61,757 nt of DNA from DATFYM01 sp035315065. Lineage in GTDB: Bacteria; Acidobacteriota; Terriglobia; UBA7540. A program made the translations under genes and the position numbers. Position 1 is the first letter of the stretch, and each line of letters opens with the position of its first letter. This document shows positions 33,748 through 43,259 of this stretch, in pieces. Where the stretch lies: NCBI GenBank assembly GCA_035315065.1, contig DATFYM010000038.1, positions 1 to 61,757 of the forward strand, in the 5' to 3' direction. The notes below the pieces were generated by a model. It was not told where the DNA came from and made no database searches. It worked only from the letters and a program-made list of their open reading frames with translations.

Positions 33748-36174
33748 ATGACAACCTTGATGCAGGACCTCAGGTACGCCCTTCGCATGATGGTGAAGAG
33801 TCCCGGCTTCACTGCCGTGGCGTTGATCACGCTGGCGCTCGGCATCGGGGTGAACACGGCCATTTTCAGCGTGGTGAATGCCGTGGTCTTGAAACCCCTG
33901 CCTTATCCGGACGCGACGCGCCTGGTGACGATCTGGGTCACGGAACCCAGTGGCCCGGGAAACCTGTATCCGGATACTGGTCCTGATTTTGTGGACTGGA
34001 AGGCGCAGAACAAGGTGTTTGACGGCATGGCTGCGGTCACCATCGCCAGCGCGACGCTCACCGGAACTGCCGAACCGCTTCAACTCGAGGGCTTCGAGGT
34101 CTCGCCGGAGATCTTCCCCCTGCTTGGCGCCACGCCCTTCCTGGGCCGCAATTTCACCACCGACGAAACCCAGTCGGGACACGACGGCGTGGTGATTCTC
34201 AGTCACGGCCTGTGGCAGCGCGCCTTTGGCGGCGACCGCAGCGTGGTCGGCACCAAGATCACGCTGGATGGGCGACCCATGATCGTGGCCGGCGTGATGC
34301 CTCGCGACTTCCAGTTCCCGCACATCTGGGGCAACAAACCGGAGTACTGGATTCCCATCAACCTCCAAAAACCGGATTGGCGGAAATCGCGCGGTAATCA
34401 CTGGATGTGGGTGATTGGGCGAATGAAGTCCGGAGTCACGCTCGACCGCGCCAAGGCTGACATGGAAACAATTTCCAACCAGCTTACGCAGCAGTATCCC
34501 GACACCAACACCGGCGTCGTCGCCAAGGTGGTGACGCTCCAGGGCCGGTTGACCGAGAACGTCCGCCCGGCGCTGCTGGTGCTCTTCGCAACCGTTGGTT
34601 TTCTGATGCTCATTGCCTGCGTCAACGTGGCCAACTTGATGCTCGCCAAGGCGGTGGGACGCCAGCACGAGATCGCCGTGCGCGTGGCGGTAGGCTGCGG
34701 CCGGTGGAGGCTGATCCGGCAGTTGCTGACCGAGGGTGTGCTGCTCTTCCTGGTGGGCGGCGCCGCGGGACTGTTGGTGGGCTTGGCCGCTCTCCGCTTG
34801 CTGCTCCACGCGGCTCCCCTCGGCTACGTTCCGGAGATTTTCGCGGTGAAGCTGGACGCTCCCGTATTCGCTTTCACATTCCTCGTCGCCTTCCTGGCCG
34901 GCAGCTTGGCCGGACTGGTTCCCGCGCTTCAAAGCTCCAACCCCGATCTTCAATCCACCCTCAAGGAAAGCATGAGGACGGTGGCCACGCCCCATCGCGT
35001 GTCGCGCACGCTGCTGACGGCAGGCGAAATCGCTCTGGCGCTGATGATGTCGGTGGGAGCGGGCCTGGCCCTGAAGAGTTTGGTTAGGCTGCTGGGAGTC
35101 GAGCCCGGCTTTGACTCCCGGAGCGTTCTGACTGCGCAGGTGTCCCTGCCCGAAGCGAGATACATGAAAGACGAGGAGCGTGGCTCGTTCTATCAGCGAC
35201 TACAGGAAAGTCTCCAAACGCTTCCGGGAGTCACCTCCGCTTCGTTCACGTCCACTTTGCCGCTGGAGGGCGGCAGCAACGGCACCCTCATCGTGGAAGG
35301 CCAGGCCGCCCCTAAGAACATGTGGTCGAGCCCCCTGGTGGAGTGGTGCACGGTGATGCCGGGCTATTTCCAGACCCTGCGGATCCCGATTCTCAGGGGC
35401 CGCGACTTCATCCCCAGCGACGCGCCGAAGGCGCCGCTGGTCGCGATCGTCAACCACGCCATGGCCGACCGCTTCTGGCCCAACCAGGACCCCATCGGCA
35501 AGCGATTTTCGCAGGACAAGGAGAAGCCCAAGTGGGACACCGTGGTCGGTGAAGTAGGCGACGTACGCGAGTACGGCCTCGATCAGGACCGGGTGGCGCC
35601 CGAAGCCTACTTCCCCGAGTTTCAGAACGCGTACTCCGGCTTGACGATGGTGGTTCGAAGCTCCACTCCCCCATTGAGCCAGCTTTCCGCGGTCACGGCT
35701 ACGGTTCACGAACTCGACAGCCAATTGCCGGTTTTTCAGCCGCGCGAGCTGGCGGAGGTGGTTCACGAGAACTCCGCGCAGCAGCGTTTCATGGCCTTGC
35801 TGATGGGGCTGTTCGCGGGGCTGGCGCTGCTGCTGGCGGCGGTGGGAATCTACGGCGTCATCGCTCATTCGGTGGCGCAACGCACCCACGAGTTGGGCAT
35901 CCGGATGGCTCTCGGCGCTGGGCGCGGCAACGTGCTCGGAATGGTGGTTGGCGAAGGTCTGCGCATGGCGCTGGCGGGCGTCGCGGTCGGACTGGCCGGC
36001 GCGTGGGGCTTGACGCGTTTCATCGCCAGCCTGCTCTATGGAGTGCGCCCCACCGATCCGGTCACGTTCGCGTTGGCTCCGATCCTGCTGATCGTGGTGG
36101 CACTCGCCGCCTGCTACATCCCAGCGTATCGGGCCACCCAGGTGGATCCGGTGGAGGCGCTGCGGTACGAGTGA
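33748..36174 (+). CDS. ABC-type permease, ADOP family (MacB/FtsX-like)
   Basis: An 808-residue membrane protein of the acidobacterial duplicated orphan permease type. It has two copies of the MacB-type unit: a transmembrane helix (ITLALGIGVNTAIFSV, residues 25-40), a large extracytoplasmic core domain (to about 280), three helices (LLVLFATVGFLMLIACVNVA near 285 and following), then a second helix/core/three-helix set ending with ALRYE. No ATPase gene is adjacent, hence orphan. MacB-like permeases couple cytoplasmic ATP hydrolysis to periplasmic movement; the substrate here is unknown. The start at 33748 aligns with the paralogues (LMQDLRYALRMMVKSPGF). Confidence 0.9.
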   Translation: MTTLMQDLRYALRMMVKSPGFTAVALITLALGIGVNTAIFSVVNAVVLKPLPYPDATRLVTIWVTEPSGPGNLYPDTGPDFVDWKAQNKVFDGMAAVTIASATLTGTAEPLQLEGFEVSPEIFPLLGATPFLGRNFTTDETQSGHDGVVILSHGLWQRAFGGDRSVVGTKITLDGRPMIVAGVMPRDFQFPHIWGNKPEYWIPINLQKPDWRKSRGNHWMWVIGRMKSGVTLDRAKADMETISNQLTQQYPDTNTGVVAKVVTLQGRLTENVRPALLVLFATVGFLMLIACVNVANLMLAKAVGRQHEIAVRVAVGCGRWRLIRQLLTEGVLLFLVGGAAGLLVGLAALRLLLHAAPLGYVPEIFAVKLDAPVFAFTFLVAFLAGSLAGLVPALQSSNPDLQSTLKESMRTVATPHRVSRTLLTAGEIALALMMSVGAGLALKSLVRLLGVEPGFDSRSVLTAQVSLPEARYMKDEERGSFYQRLQESLQTLPGVTSASFTSTLPLEGGSNGTLIVEGQAAPKNMWSSPLVEWCTVMPGYFQTLRIPILRGRDFIPSDAPKAPLVAIVNHAMADRFWPNQDPIGKRFSQDKEKPKWDTVVGEVGDVREYGLDQDRVAPEAYFPEFQNAYSGLTMVVRSSTPPLSQLSAVTATVHELDSQLPVFQPRELAEVVHENSAQQRFMALLMGLFAGLALLLAAVGIYGVIAHSVAQRTHELGIRMALGAGRGNVLGMVVGEGLRMALAGVAVGLAGAWGLTRFIASLLYGVRPTDPVTFALAPILLIVVALAACYIPAYRATQVDPVEALRYE

Positions 36175-36244
36175 AGAAGTGTAAAGTGTGAAGGGTAAAG
36201 GGTAAAGGCCGAGTGGTTTCATCCTTTACCCTTTACCCTTTCAT
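36174..36244. repeat. Inverted pair of iterated gtaaagg words between two permeases
   Basis: Arm one (36176-36206) repeats gtaaagg/gtgaagg, and arm two (36221-36242) repeats ccttta/ctttacc. The loop is about 15 bases. It may form a hairpin in the mRNA joining the two permease genes. Confidence 0.65.
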
Positions 36245-36287
36245 ACCGAATGAAGACTCAAATCGCCCGGAGTCGGAGAACAATAAT

Positions 36288-38732
36288 ATGGGAACGCTGC
36301 TCCAGGACTTAAAGTACGGCCTCCGCATGATGTTCAAGAGCCCCGGCTTCACGCTGATCGCGGTGGTCACTCTGGCGCTGGGCATCGGCGCCAACACCAC
36401 CATCTTCAGCGTGATCAACACCACCCTGCTCAAGCCCATTCCCTTCCCCCACCCGGAGGGACTGGTGCTGGTGTGGCAGACCTACGGCAAGGGGCCCGAT
36501 AACTGGAACATCGTCTCCGGGCCCAACTTCTGGGACTTTCAGCGGCAAAGCCGTTCGTTTGAGAGTATGGCTATCTTCGACTCCGCCGGGCGCGGCTACA
36601 ATCTTTCCGCCACGGGCGACAAGCAGGAGGCGGAGCAAGTATCCGGGCTGCGGGTCTCCTCCGGGTTCTTCGACGTGCTGGGAGTGAAGCCTCTCTTGGG
36701 TCGAACATTTCTCCCCGAAGAAGAGACCTTGGGGCGCGATCGCGTTGTCGTTCTGAGCTACGGCCTCTGGATGCGGCGCTACAACGGCGAGCCGGCTCTG
36801 GTGGGCAAGACCATCAAGGTCGACGGCGAGGACTTCACCGTGGTAGGCGTAATGCCGCGCCAATTCCAGTGGCAGTTTTGGAGCGGACCCCGCCAGCTCT
36901 GGGTACCCGTCGGCTACACCAAGACGGATTTTGGTCGAACCGACAACAGCTTCGTCGCCTTGGCGCGACTCAAGGCCGGTGTCACCATAGCCCAGGCGCG
37001 GGCCGAGATGGAGGCGATCGGCAGCCACCTGTCGCAACAATACCCCAAGGAAGACCCCGGAATGGGCGCCACGGTAACGCCGATGAGCGACTTCGAAATG
37101 GAAGGCCTCCGCCGCACCATGGTGGCGCTCCTGGCGGCAGTAGGATTCGTGCTGCTCATCGCCTGCGTGAACGTTGCCAACCTGCTGCTGGCGCGCGGCG
37201 CGGGGCGAGCGAAAGAATTCGCCATCCGGCGCGCGCTGGGCGCCCCAGGCTTGCGACTGGCCAGGCAGTTGCTTACCGAGAGCGTGGTGCTGGCTCTCGT
37301 GGGCGGCGCCTCCGGACTTCTGTTGGCAGTCTGGAGCACCAAGCTGTTGTTTCGTGTTTTCCGGCTCGATGCCATGCACCTTCCGCTGCGGCAGATCGAT
37401 TCGATCAGCATCGACGGCCGGGTGTTTGGCTTCGCGATGCTGATCTCCTGCCTCACCGGAATCTTGTTTGGCCTGGCGCCGGCACTCAGCGCCTTGCGCG
37501 CCAACGTCAACCAGCCTCTCAAGGAAGGCGGGCGCGAATCGACTCAGGGCGGGGGCAGTCGTTTACGTCACGCTCTGGTGGCCTCCGAGGTCGCGCTGGC
37601 CCTGGTGGTGCTTTGCGGCGCCGGACTCATGATCAAAAGCATGGCGCGATTGCTCGGGGTCGATCCCGGGCTGAATCCGAAGAATGTGCTTACCATGCAG
37701 ATGTCGGTCCCGCAGGAGATTATTTACAACGGGCCGCCCGGGCTGCCCCGCTTTTGCCAGGATATCGACGAACACATCGGCGCCATCCCCGGCGTGATAT
37801 CCGCCGGCGCGGTCGCGCATTTGCCCTTTGAAGGAAACGCCGGCCGAGGTTTCCAGGTTGAAGGTCAGCCCGCGGCCGACCCTGAGCACATGCCCGGCGC
37901 AAGCTACAGTGTTGCTTGCCCGAACTATTTCCGGACGATGGGCATTCCTATCCTGAAGGGCCGAGAATTTACCCACCAGGATACCCTGAGCTCGCCGGGA
38001 GTGATCGTCATCAATGAGACCATGGCGCGAAAGTTCTGGCCCAAGGAAGACCCCATCGGCAGGGCGATCCGGCTCGGCGGCTCCGATGGCCCGCGCCTCA
38101 CGGTGGTGGGCGTGGTTGGAGACGTGCACTACACGGGGCTTGACGAGGATGTGGACCGGCAGTTCTTCCGGCCTTACACGCAAGCCGGCTGGCCGGTGAT
38201 GAGCATCGTCGTCCGCACCACCAGCGCGCCGGCCACGTTCACCGCCCCGGTCAAGAAAGCCCTGTTGGAGGTCTTGCCCGACCGGCCCGTCTCCGGCGTC
38301 GATACGATGGAGAACATCGTGCACGACTCGACGGGATCGAGGCGTTTTCCCATGCTCCTGCTGGGCGCGTTCTCCGCGTTGGCGCTGGTGCTCGCCGCTG
38401 TCGGCATCGTCGGCGTAGTCAGCCACTCCGTGACCCAGCGCACGCAGGAGATCGGTATCCGCATGGCGCTTGGCGCGCGCACCGCGGACGTGCTGCGCCT
38501 CATGGTGAAAGGAAGTATGATCTGGGTGCTGGCTGGGATCGGATTGGGCGTCGCCGGCTCCCTTGGTCTCACGCGGCTGCTGGGCTCACTTCTCTATGGG
38601 GTGAGACCTACCGATCCCACCGTCCTCGGGTCGACGGCAGCGGTGCTCGCCGTCGTGGCGCTTCTGGCCAGCTACCTTCCCGCACAGCGCGCCACCAAGG
38701 TGGATCCGATGGTGGCGCTTCGGTACGAGTGA
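36288..38732 (+). CDS. ABC-type permease, ADOP family (second copy)
   Basis: An 814-residue paralogue of the preceding permease with the same double MacB-like layout: first helix in VVTLALGIGANTTIFSVI, the ACVNVANLLLARGAGR segment near residue 305, a mid-protein second unit starting near RLRHALVASEVALALVVL, and a C-terminal LRYE. The start at 36288 aligns with the paralogue (LLQDLKYGLRMMFKSPGF), with GGAG nine bases upstream; the longer frame from 36213 is read out of the repeat. Presumably cotranscribed with the first copy. Substrate unknown. Confidence 0.9.
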   Translation: MGTLLQDLKYGLRMMFKSPGFTLIAVVTLALGIGANTTIFSVINTTLLKPIPFPHPEGLVLVWQTYGKGPDNWNIVSGPNFWDFQRQSRSFESMAIFDSAGRGYNLSATGDKQEAEQVSGLRVSSGFFDVLGVKPLLGRTFLPEEETLGRDRVVVLSYGLWMRRYNGEPALVGKTIKVDGEDFTVVGVMPRQFQWQFWSGPRQLWVPVGYTKTDFGRTDNSFVALARLKAGVTIAQARAEMEAIGSHLSQQYPKEDPGMGATVTPMSDFEMEGLRRTMVALLAAVGFVLLIACVNVANLLLARGAGRAKEFAIRRALGAPGLRLARQLLTESVVLALVGGASGLLLAVWSTKLLFRVFRLDAMHLPLRQIDSISIDGRVFGFAMLISCLTGILFGLAPALSALRANVNQPLKEGGRESTQGGGSRLRHALVASEVALALVVLCGAGLMIKSMARLLGVDPGLNPKNVLTMQMSVPQEIIYNGPPGLPRFCQDIDEHIGAIPGVISAGAVAHLPFEGNAGRGFQVEGQPAADPEHMPGASYSVACPNYFRTMGIPILKGREFTHQDTLSSPGVIVINETMARKFWPKEDPIGRAIRLGGSDGPRLTVVGVVGDVHYTGLDEDVDRQFFRPYTQAGWPVMSIVVRTTSAPATFTAPVKKALLEVLPDRPVSGVDTMENIVHDSTGSRRFPMLLLGAFSALALVLAAVGIVGVVSHSVTQRTQEIGIRMALGARTADVLRLMVKGSMIWVLAGIGLGVAGSLGLTRLLGSLLYGVRPTDPTVLGSTAAVLAVVALLASYLPAQRATKVDPMVALRYE

Positions 38733-38836
38733 TTGACGACTTACGATTGACGATTGTCGATTGAAAGACCGAGCGGCAAGAATTGCCCGTCTTCTTTTTC
38801 AATCGGCAATCGGCAATCGGCAATCGTCAATTTTTC
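38731..38836. repeat. Inverted pair of iterated cgattga/caatcgg words
   Basis: Arm one (38731-38766) uses cgattga-type words, as at 33577. Arm two (38799-38834) has four copies of caatcgg/caatcgt. It begins at the stop codon of the second permease. Confidence 0.65.
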
Positions 38837-38861
38837 GAAGGGGAGAAGCCCGACCGTCGGG

Positions 38862-38956
38862 ATGTCATTCTGAGCGTAGCGAAGGATCCCTCTTCCATTC
38901 CAACCAGTCGGAAGAGCCAAGAAGACAGATTCTTCGCTATGCTCAGAATGACATGC
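38862..38956. repeat. Inverted repeat, tgtcattctgagcg type (copy 1)
   Basis: The arm tgtcattctgagcgtagcg (38863-38881) is repeated in inverted form as cgctatgctcagaatgaca (38936-38954), with about 55 bases in between. A second member of the family is at 46235-46332 with a diverged interior. Neither contains an ORF. They look like palindromic miniature repeats. Confidence 0.7.
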
Positions 38957-39007
38957 TTGGGAGGTTTTCGGCGTCCACTAATGACGTTGCATATAGAAGG
39001 AAAAGTC

Positions 39008-39484
39008 GTGCGGTATGAAGTTCAGATACATGACGTTAGCCCGCAGCCTCTGGCAGCCGGGCGCGGTTACGGCAATGCGCAGAATTACATCGATCATCTG
39101 TTCGCGCTTCTCGACGAGGTATGGAAGTTCCTGAAAGCGAATCCTCACGTCAAGCATGAGGGGCTGAATGTCTTCCTCTATTTTGACCAATGGGACAAGG
39201 GATTGCTCCAGAATGACCAAGGTATGCCGATCGAGGCAGGCGTGAAAGTGGTCGCGCCCTTCGAGGGAGAGGGGAGAGTGGTCTGTTCGGCGACGCCCGG
39301 CGGGACGGTGGCCACGGCGGTCCACATCGGGCCGTACGCCAAACTTGGCGAGGCCCATTCCGCGGTCCGCAATTGGTGCAAAGACAATGGCCGGACCCTC
39401 GCCGGCCCGTTCTGGGAGATTTACGGCCATTGGAATGATGACCCAACTAAACTCCGGACCGATGTATTCTATCTTCTCATCTAG
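39008..39484 (+). CDS. GyrI-like small-molecule-binding (effector-binding) protein
   Basis: About 158 residues forming a stand-alone GyrI-like/SOUL-type effector-binding domain, as found at the C-terminus of AraC and MerR regulators. Visible elements are the first strand YEVQIHDVSPQPLA, LFALLDEVWKFLKANPHVK, the middle NVFLYFDQ, IEAGVKVVAPFEGEGRV and the conserved GPYAKLGEAHSAVRNWCKDN with EIYGHWNDDP near the end. There is no DNA-binding domain. GTG at 39008 has AGAAGGA six bases upstream and lies where homologues begin; an ATG at 38981 would add nine residues. The ligand is unknown. Confidence 0.78.
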   Translation: MRYEVQIHDVSPQPLAAGRGYGNAQNYIDHLFALLDEVWKFLKANPHVKHEGLNVFLYFDQWDKGLLQNDQGMPIEAGVKVVAPFEGEGRVVCSATPGGTVATAVHIGPYAKLGEAHSAVRNWCKDNGRTLAGPFWEIYGHWNDDPTKLRTDVFYLLI

Positions 39485-39560
39485 AGGACGACGGTTAGGC
39501 CAGGCAGCAGTCCGGCGGTGGGTGTACGGCTCGCCATCGCTAACGTTGGGGGAGGCGTTA

Positions 39561-39956
39561 ATGGAACGAGTTCATGGGATCGGCGGGTTCTTCTTTCGAG
39601 CGCGAGACCCAGAAGGCCTCGCCAACTGGTATTCCCAGCACTTGGGCGTCAGTCCGGTACCCGCCGACTACGAGCACGATCCTTGGCAACAGGAAGCGCG
39701 ACCAACCGTCTTCGCACCATTTCGACTCGACACTTCCTACTTCGGTCGCCCAGACCAAATGTGGATGATCAACTTCCGCGTTCGGAACCTCGCTGCCATG
39801 GTGGCGCAGCTACAGAACGCCGGCACCGCCGTAGAGGTTGATCCCGAGACCTATCCCAATGGTCTGTTTGCGCGACTCCAGGATCCCTAGGGCAATCCCA
39901 TCCAACTCTGGCAGCCTAGCGGTCGTGATGCGTTGCCACCAGCCACCGGTAAATGA
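39561..39956 (+). pseudogene. VOC (glyoxalase-like) protein gene with an in-frame TAG
   Basis: The frame begins MERVHGIGGFFFRARDPEGL with GGAGG upstream, shows the betaalphabetabetabeta VOC pattern (ANWYSQHLGV, MWMINFRVRNLAAMVAQL) and reads ARLQDP before a TAG at 39888-39890. The same frame continues directly with GNPIQLWQPSGRDA and stops at TGA 39954-39956. In relatives this strand reads DPEGNPIQLWQP, so the TAG stands for the Glu codon GAG, one base away. In VOC proteins that Glu strand carries a metal ligand (here the Glu or the Gln in IQLW). The protein would lose its last 22 residues, so the gene is a recent nonsense mutant, or the base is a read error. Confidence 0.8.
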
Positions 39957-40070
39957 GCAAGCTGCCTTGGACTGCGACAGCGGAGCTGCCGCCTTTCGCG
40001 CCGAGCGCGGACCCCAAGCGTCAAGGCGATAGCTGCGCTACCGCACTCCAAGGCGCGAAGCGATCATGAC

Positions 40071-42722
40071 TTACTCGTACCGCAAAGCGACCATAGGATC
40101 AACGCGCACCGCACGCCGGGCCGGCACCACGCACGCGAGCACCGACACGCCTGCCAGCAGTGCGATCACGCCAAGGTATGTCACCGGGTCGAGCTGTGAG
40201 ACGCCGAACAGCATCGCGGCGATGGCCTGACTCGCCGCCGCCGCCCCCGCCAGCCCGATGGCGACGCCGAGCCCGGTGAGCATCATCCCCTGACGAACAA
40301 CTAAGCCGACGATGCTCCCGCGACGTGCACCCAGCGCCAAGCGCACTCCGATCTCGTGCGTACGCTCAGCAACGCTGCCGGCGAGCACTCCGTAGATGCC
40401 TGCCGCCGCAAGCACCAGCGCCGTGAGGGCGAACGCCTCAAAAATGATCAGCGCAAAGCGCCGCTGTGCCGCCGAGGCCGCGAGCAAATCGTCCATGGTC
40501 GCGACACGCTCAATGGGTTCGTCCTTGTCCACAGACCAGATCGCCTGGCGGATGGCAGGAGTGAGTGAGGCTGCATCGCCGCGCGTCCGGATCACGAGCG
40601 ACATCACCGTATCCGCCCAGTGCCACTGGTTCGTCGCGATGTACACGGCGTCCTCTTGGCTCAGCGCCAACGACATCTGCTTGACGTCGCCGACCACGCC
40701 GACGATGGTGTACCAGATGTTTGGGGGACCGATGTGAATTCGCTGGCCAATGGGTCTCTGACCTGCGAACTTGCGCTTCGCAAGAGATTCGTTGATCAGC
40801 GCGACAGGCGGAGTGCCGACACGATCGCCCTGGTCGATGAAGCGGCCCTGCCTTAGCGGGATGCCGATTGTTTCGAAGTAACCCGGCGTCACGGCATATC
40901 GAAACACCTCGTAACCTTCCCTGGAATTGTAGTCCCGCTCGAAGGTCACGCCATAGGCGTCATAATCGCCGCTCAGCGGCAACTGGCTAGTGAAGGCCGC
41001 TGACGTGATGCCGGGCAGGCGCCGGACCGCTTCCAGCGCCTGCGCAAAGAATCGATACCGGATGCTGTCTTCGTCGTATCGATGGCCGACTTCCTCCACC
41101 TGCATCGTGAGCAAGTGTGATGCATTGAAGCCCACCGGAACCGCGAACAGGCGCTGGAGGCTCCGCAGCAGCAGTCCCGAGCTTACCAGCAGCACGAGAG
41201 CTAGCGCGACTTCCGCCACCACCAGCGCGCTCCGGACGCGCCGGTGCCTACGGGTGGCCCGCGGCGAGCCTTGTTGAAGGTCCCGGTGCGGATCGCTGCG
41301 CGCCGCGTGAATCGCCGGAGTCAACCCGAAGGCCAGGCCGATCAGGGCGCTGACGGCCAATCCGAAGGCGAACACGGCCCCATTGACGCCGATCGCGCCC
41401 AGGCGCGGCAGCTCCGGTGGGCTGAGCGCCGCCAAGGCCCGCACGCCGAGCATCGCCACCGCCATTCCGGCCACGCCGCCCATCGCGGCCAGGAGGAGGC
41501 TCTCCGTGAGCATTTGCGCGACGAGTCGGCTGCGGTTGGCGCCGAGCGCGGAGCGCAACGCGAATTCGCCTCGCCGGTGCACACCGCGGGCGAGAACGAG
41601 GTTTGTCACATTGACGCAGGCGATCACGAGCACCAGCACCACCGCGCCGAAGATGGCGAGGAGCGCCGGCTTTACGCCGCGCGTGATGTCATCCTGCAGC
41701 GAAAGGATCGAGAACTTGACCTCGGAGCCATACGAATCCGGATGTTGCTCCTTCAACACGTCGGGACCAAGCAGGTTGAGTTCTTGCATCGCTTGATCGG
41801 CACTGGTACCCGGCCGGAGCCGCCCAACCATTCGCAGGTGATGTCCCCACGCCCGTCCCTGCGATATATCGTACTGCAGCGGCGCCCACAACTCGGCCGA
41901 CGGGTACAAGACATTGTCAAAATCACTCGGCATCACGCCGATAACGGTATAGCTGTCGCTGGTGGCAAACCCGTATCCCGCAAACTCTTCGAGAGTGATC
42001 TGGCGCTCGACAATCGCGCGATCACCGGCGAAACGCCGCCGCCAGAGCCTGTCGCTGAGGATCACCACGTTGGGGCCATGGAGGCGGTCCTCCGAAGACT
42101 GGAAGTCTCTGCCGATGGCCGGCTCGACGCCCAAAACGCGGAAGTAGCTCGCACTGACGCGTTGCCCTTCGTAGCGTTCCGGCTGGCCCGCTCCGGTCTT
42201 GGTCGTCTGCCAGGGTTCCATCACGGCGAGCGCGTCGAAGGAGTGATTCCGCTCTGCCAGTCCGCGATACATGCCAAACGTTGCGTCGTTCCGCGACCCA
42301 TTCGTAGGGATCTCCCAGATCGCCATAATCCGGTCGGGATGCGGGTACGGCAACGACTCGAGCAGGATTGGGTTCACGGCGCTGAAGATCGCCGTCGTGG
42401 CGCCGATGCCCAGCGCTAACGTCAGTACCGCAACCATCGTGAAGCCCGGGTTCTTTCGCAGCATCCGCGCGCCGTAGCGAAGGTCCTTCCAGAGTGTTTC
42501 GAGGAAATGGACGCCGCGGGCGTCGCGGCATTCCTCTTTGATCTGATCCAGCCCGCCGAACTCGAGGCGCGTGCGGCGTAGCGCTTCCTCCCGCGTCAGG
42601 CCCGATTGGACGTGTTTTTCCACCTGGCGCTCGAAGTGTGCGCGCAACTCCTCGTCCAGTTCGCCTTCCACCGCGCCGCGCCGGAATAAGGCGCGCAAGC
42701 GAAAGTGCAGGTCACTGAACAT
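40071..42722 (-). CDS. ABC-type permease, ADOP family, with N-terminal prefix domain
   Basis: An 883-residue permease. It differs from the plus-strand copies by about 65 extra N-terminal residues (RLRALFRRGAVEGELDEELR, REEALRRTRLEFGG), the cytoplasmic prefix typical of ADOP proteins encoded next to a PadR gene. The MacB-like double unit follows, with VLTLALGIGATTAIFSAV near residue 100, IACVNVTNLVLARGVHRRGE near 380 and the C-terminal MVALRYE. The start at 42722 has a perfect AAGGAGG. The padR gene ends ten bases upstream, so the two form an operon. The transported substrate is unknown, and no ATPase gene is present. Confidence 0.92.
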   Translation of the reverse strand: MFSDLHFRLRALFRRGAVEGELDEELRAHFERQVEKHVQSGLTREEALRRTRLEFGGLDQIKEECRDARGVHFLETLWKDLRYGARMLRKNPGFTMVAVLTLALGIGATTAIFSAVNPILLESLPYPHPDRIMAIWEIPTNGSRNDATFGMYRGLAERNHSFDALAVMEPWQTTKTGAGQPERYEGQRVSASYFRVLGVEPAIGRDFQSSEDRLHGPNVVILSDRLWRRRFAGDRAIVERQITLEEFAGYGFATSDSYTVIGVMPSDFDNVLYPSAELWAPLQYDISQGRAWGHHLRMVGRLRPGTSADQAMQELNLLGPDVLKEQHPDSYGSEVKFSILSLQDDITRGVKPALLAIFGAVVLVLVIACVNVTNLVLARGVHRRGEFALRSALGANRSRLVAQMLTESLLLAAMGGVAGMAVAMLGVRALAALSPPELPRLGAIGVNGAVFAFGLAVSALIGLAFGLTPAIHAARSDPHRDLQQGSPRATRRHRRVRSALVVAEVALALVLLVSSGLLLRSLQRLFAVPVGFNASHLLTMQVEEVGHRYDEDSIRYRFFAQALEAVRRLPGITSAAFTSQLPLSGDYDAYGVTFERDYNSREGYEVFRYAVTPGYFETIGIPLRQGRFIDQGDRVGTPPVALINESLAKRKFAGQRPIGQRIHIGPPNIWYTIVGVVGDVKQMSLALSQEDAVYIATNQWHWADTVMSLVIRTRGDAASLTPAIRQAIWSVDKDEPIERVATMDDLLAASAAQRRFALIIFEAFALTALVLAAAGIYGVLAGSVAERTHEIGVRLALGARRGSIVGLVVRQGMMLTGLGVAIGLAGAAAASQAIAAMLFGVSQLDPVTYLGVIALLAGVSVLACVVPARRAVRVDPMVALRYE

Positions 42723-42732
42723 GTCATCCTCC

Positions 42733-43065
42733 TTATACAGTCTCGAGCACTTGGGCCACGGCGGCGGTCAGCTTGCGCCAAGCGCCCTCTTCGGCTTCAA
42801 GCTGCCTGCGCCCGCTGGCCGTCAATGCGTAGAACTTCGCGCGGCGATTGTTCTCGGACGCTCCCCAGTGGGCCTTGATCCAGCCGCGGCGCTCCAGCCG
42901 ATGAAGCGCCGGATAGAGAGAGCCCTGTTGGATCAACAGAACCTTGCTCGAAATCTGGTGTATGCGCTCGGAAATTGCCCAACCGTGCTGCGGTCCCAGC
43001 GCCAGGGTGCGAAGGATCAGCAGGTCCAAGGTGCCTTGCGGCAGGTCGATTCGTGGATCGGTCAT
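42733..43065 (-). CDS. PadR family transcriptional repressor
   Basis: About 110 residues with the PadR winged helix: PQGTLDLLILRTLALGPQHG (residues 8-27), a recognition helix in QQGSLYPALHRLERRGWI and a wing followed by FYALTASGRRQL, then a C-terminal dimerisation helix (EEGAWRKLTAAVAQVL). PadR-type proteins repress neighbouring transporter genes and are released by small molecules. GGGAG before the ATG at 43065 decides the start over one six codons earlier. It probably controls the downstream ADOP gene. The GH3 gene is divergent, so the 43066-43259 spacer may hold its operator; I could not identify a clear palindrome there. Confidence 0.92.
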   Translation of the reverse strand: MTDPRIDLPQGTLDLLILRTLALGPQHGWAISERIHQISSKVLLIQQGSLYPALHRLERRGWIKAHWGASENNRRAKFYALTASGRRQLEAEEGAWRKLTAAVAQVLETV

Positions 43066-43259
43066 AGTACACTCCCTTTTCACTTCTACAAGGCATGATA
43101 ACAGGCTCTTTTGACGAAGCGCAAGGGGAAAAAGAAGGGGCAGCGATTTGGTCGGTTAGACGGCTTGGCAAAAGCACCGCGTCGCAGTACACTGCCATTG
43201 GCTTCGAAGTCGAAAAGGAAGGGTCGCGCCGGAAGCCCCGAGGCGCCAGGGGGTTAGTC

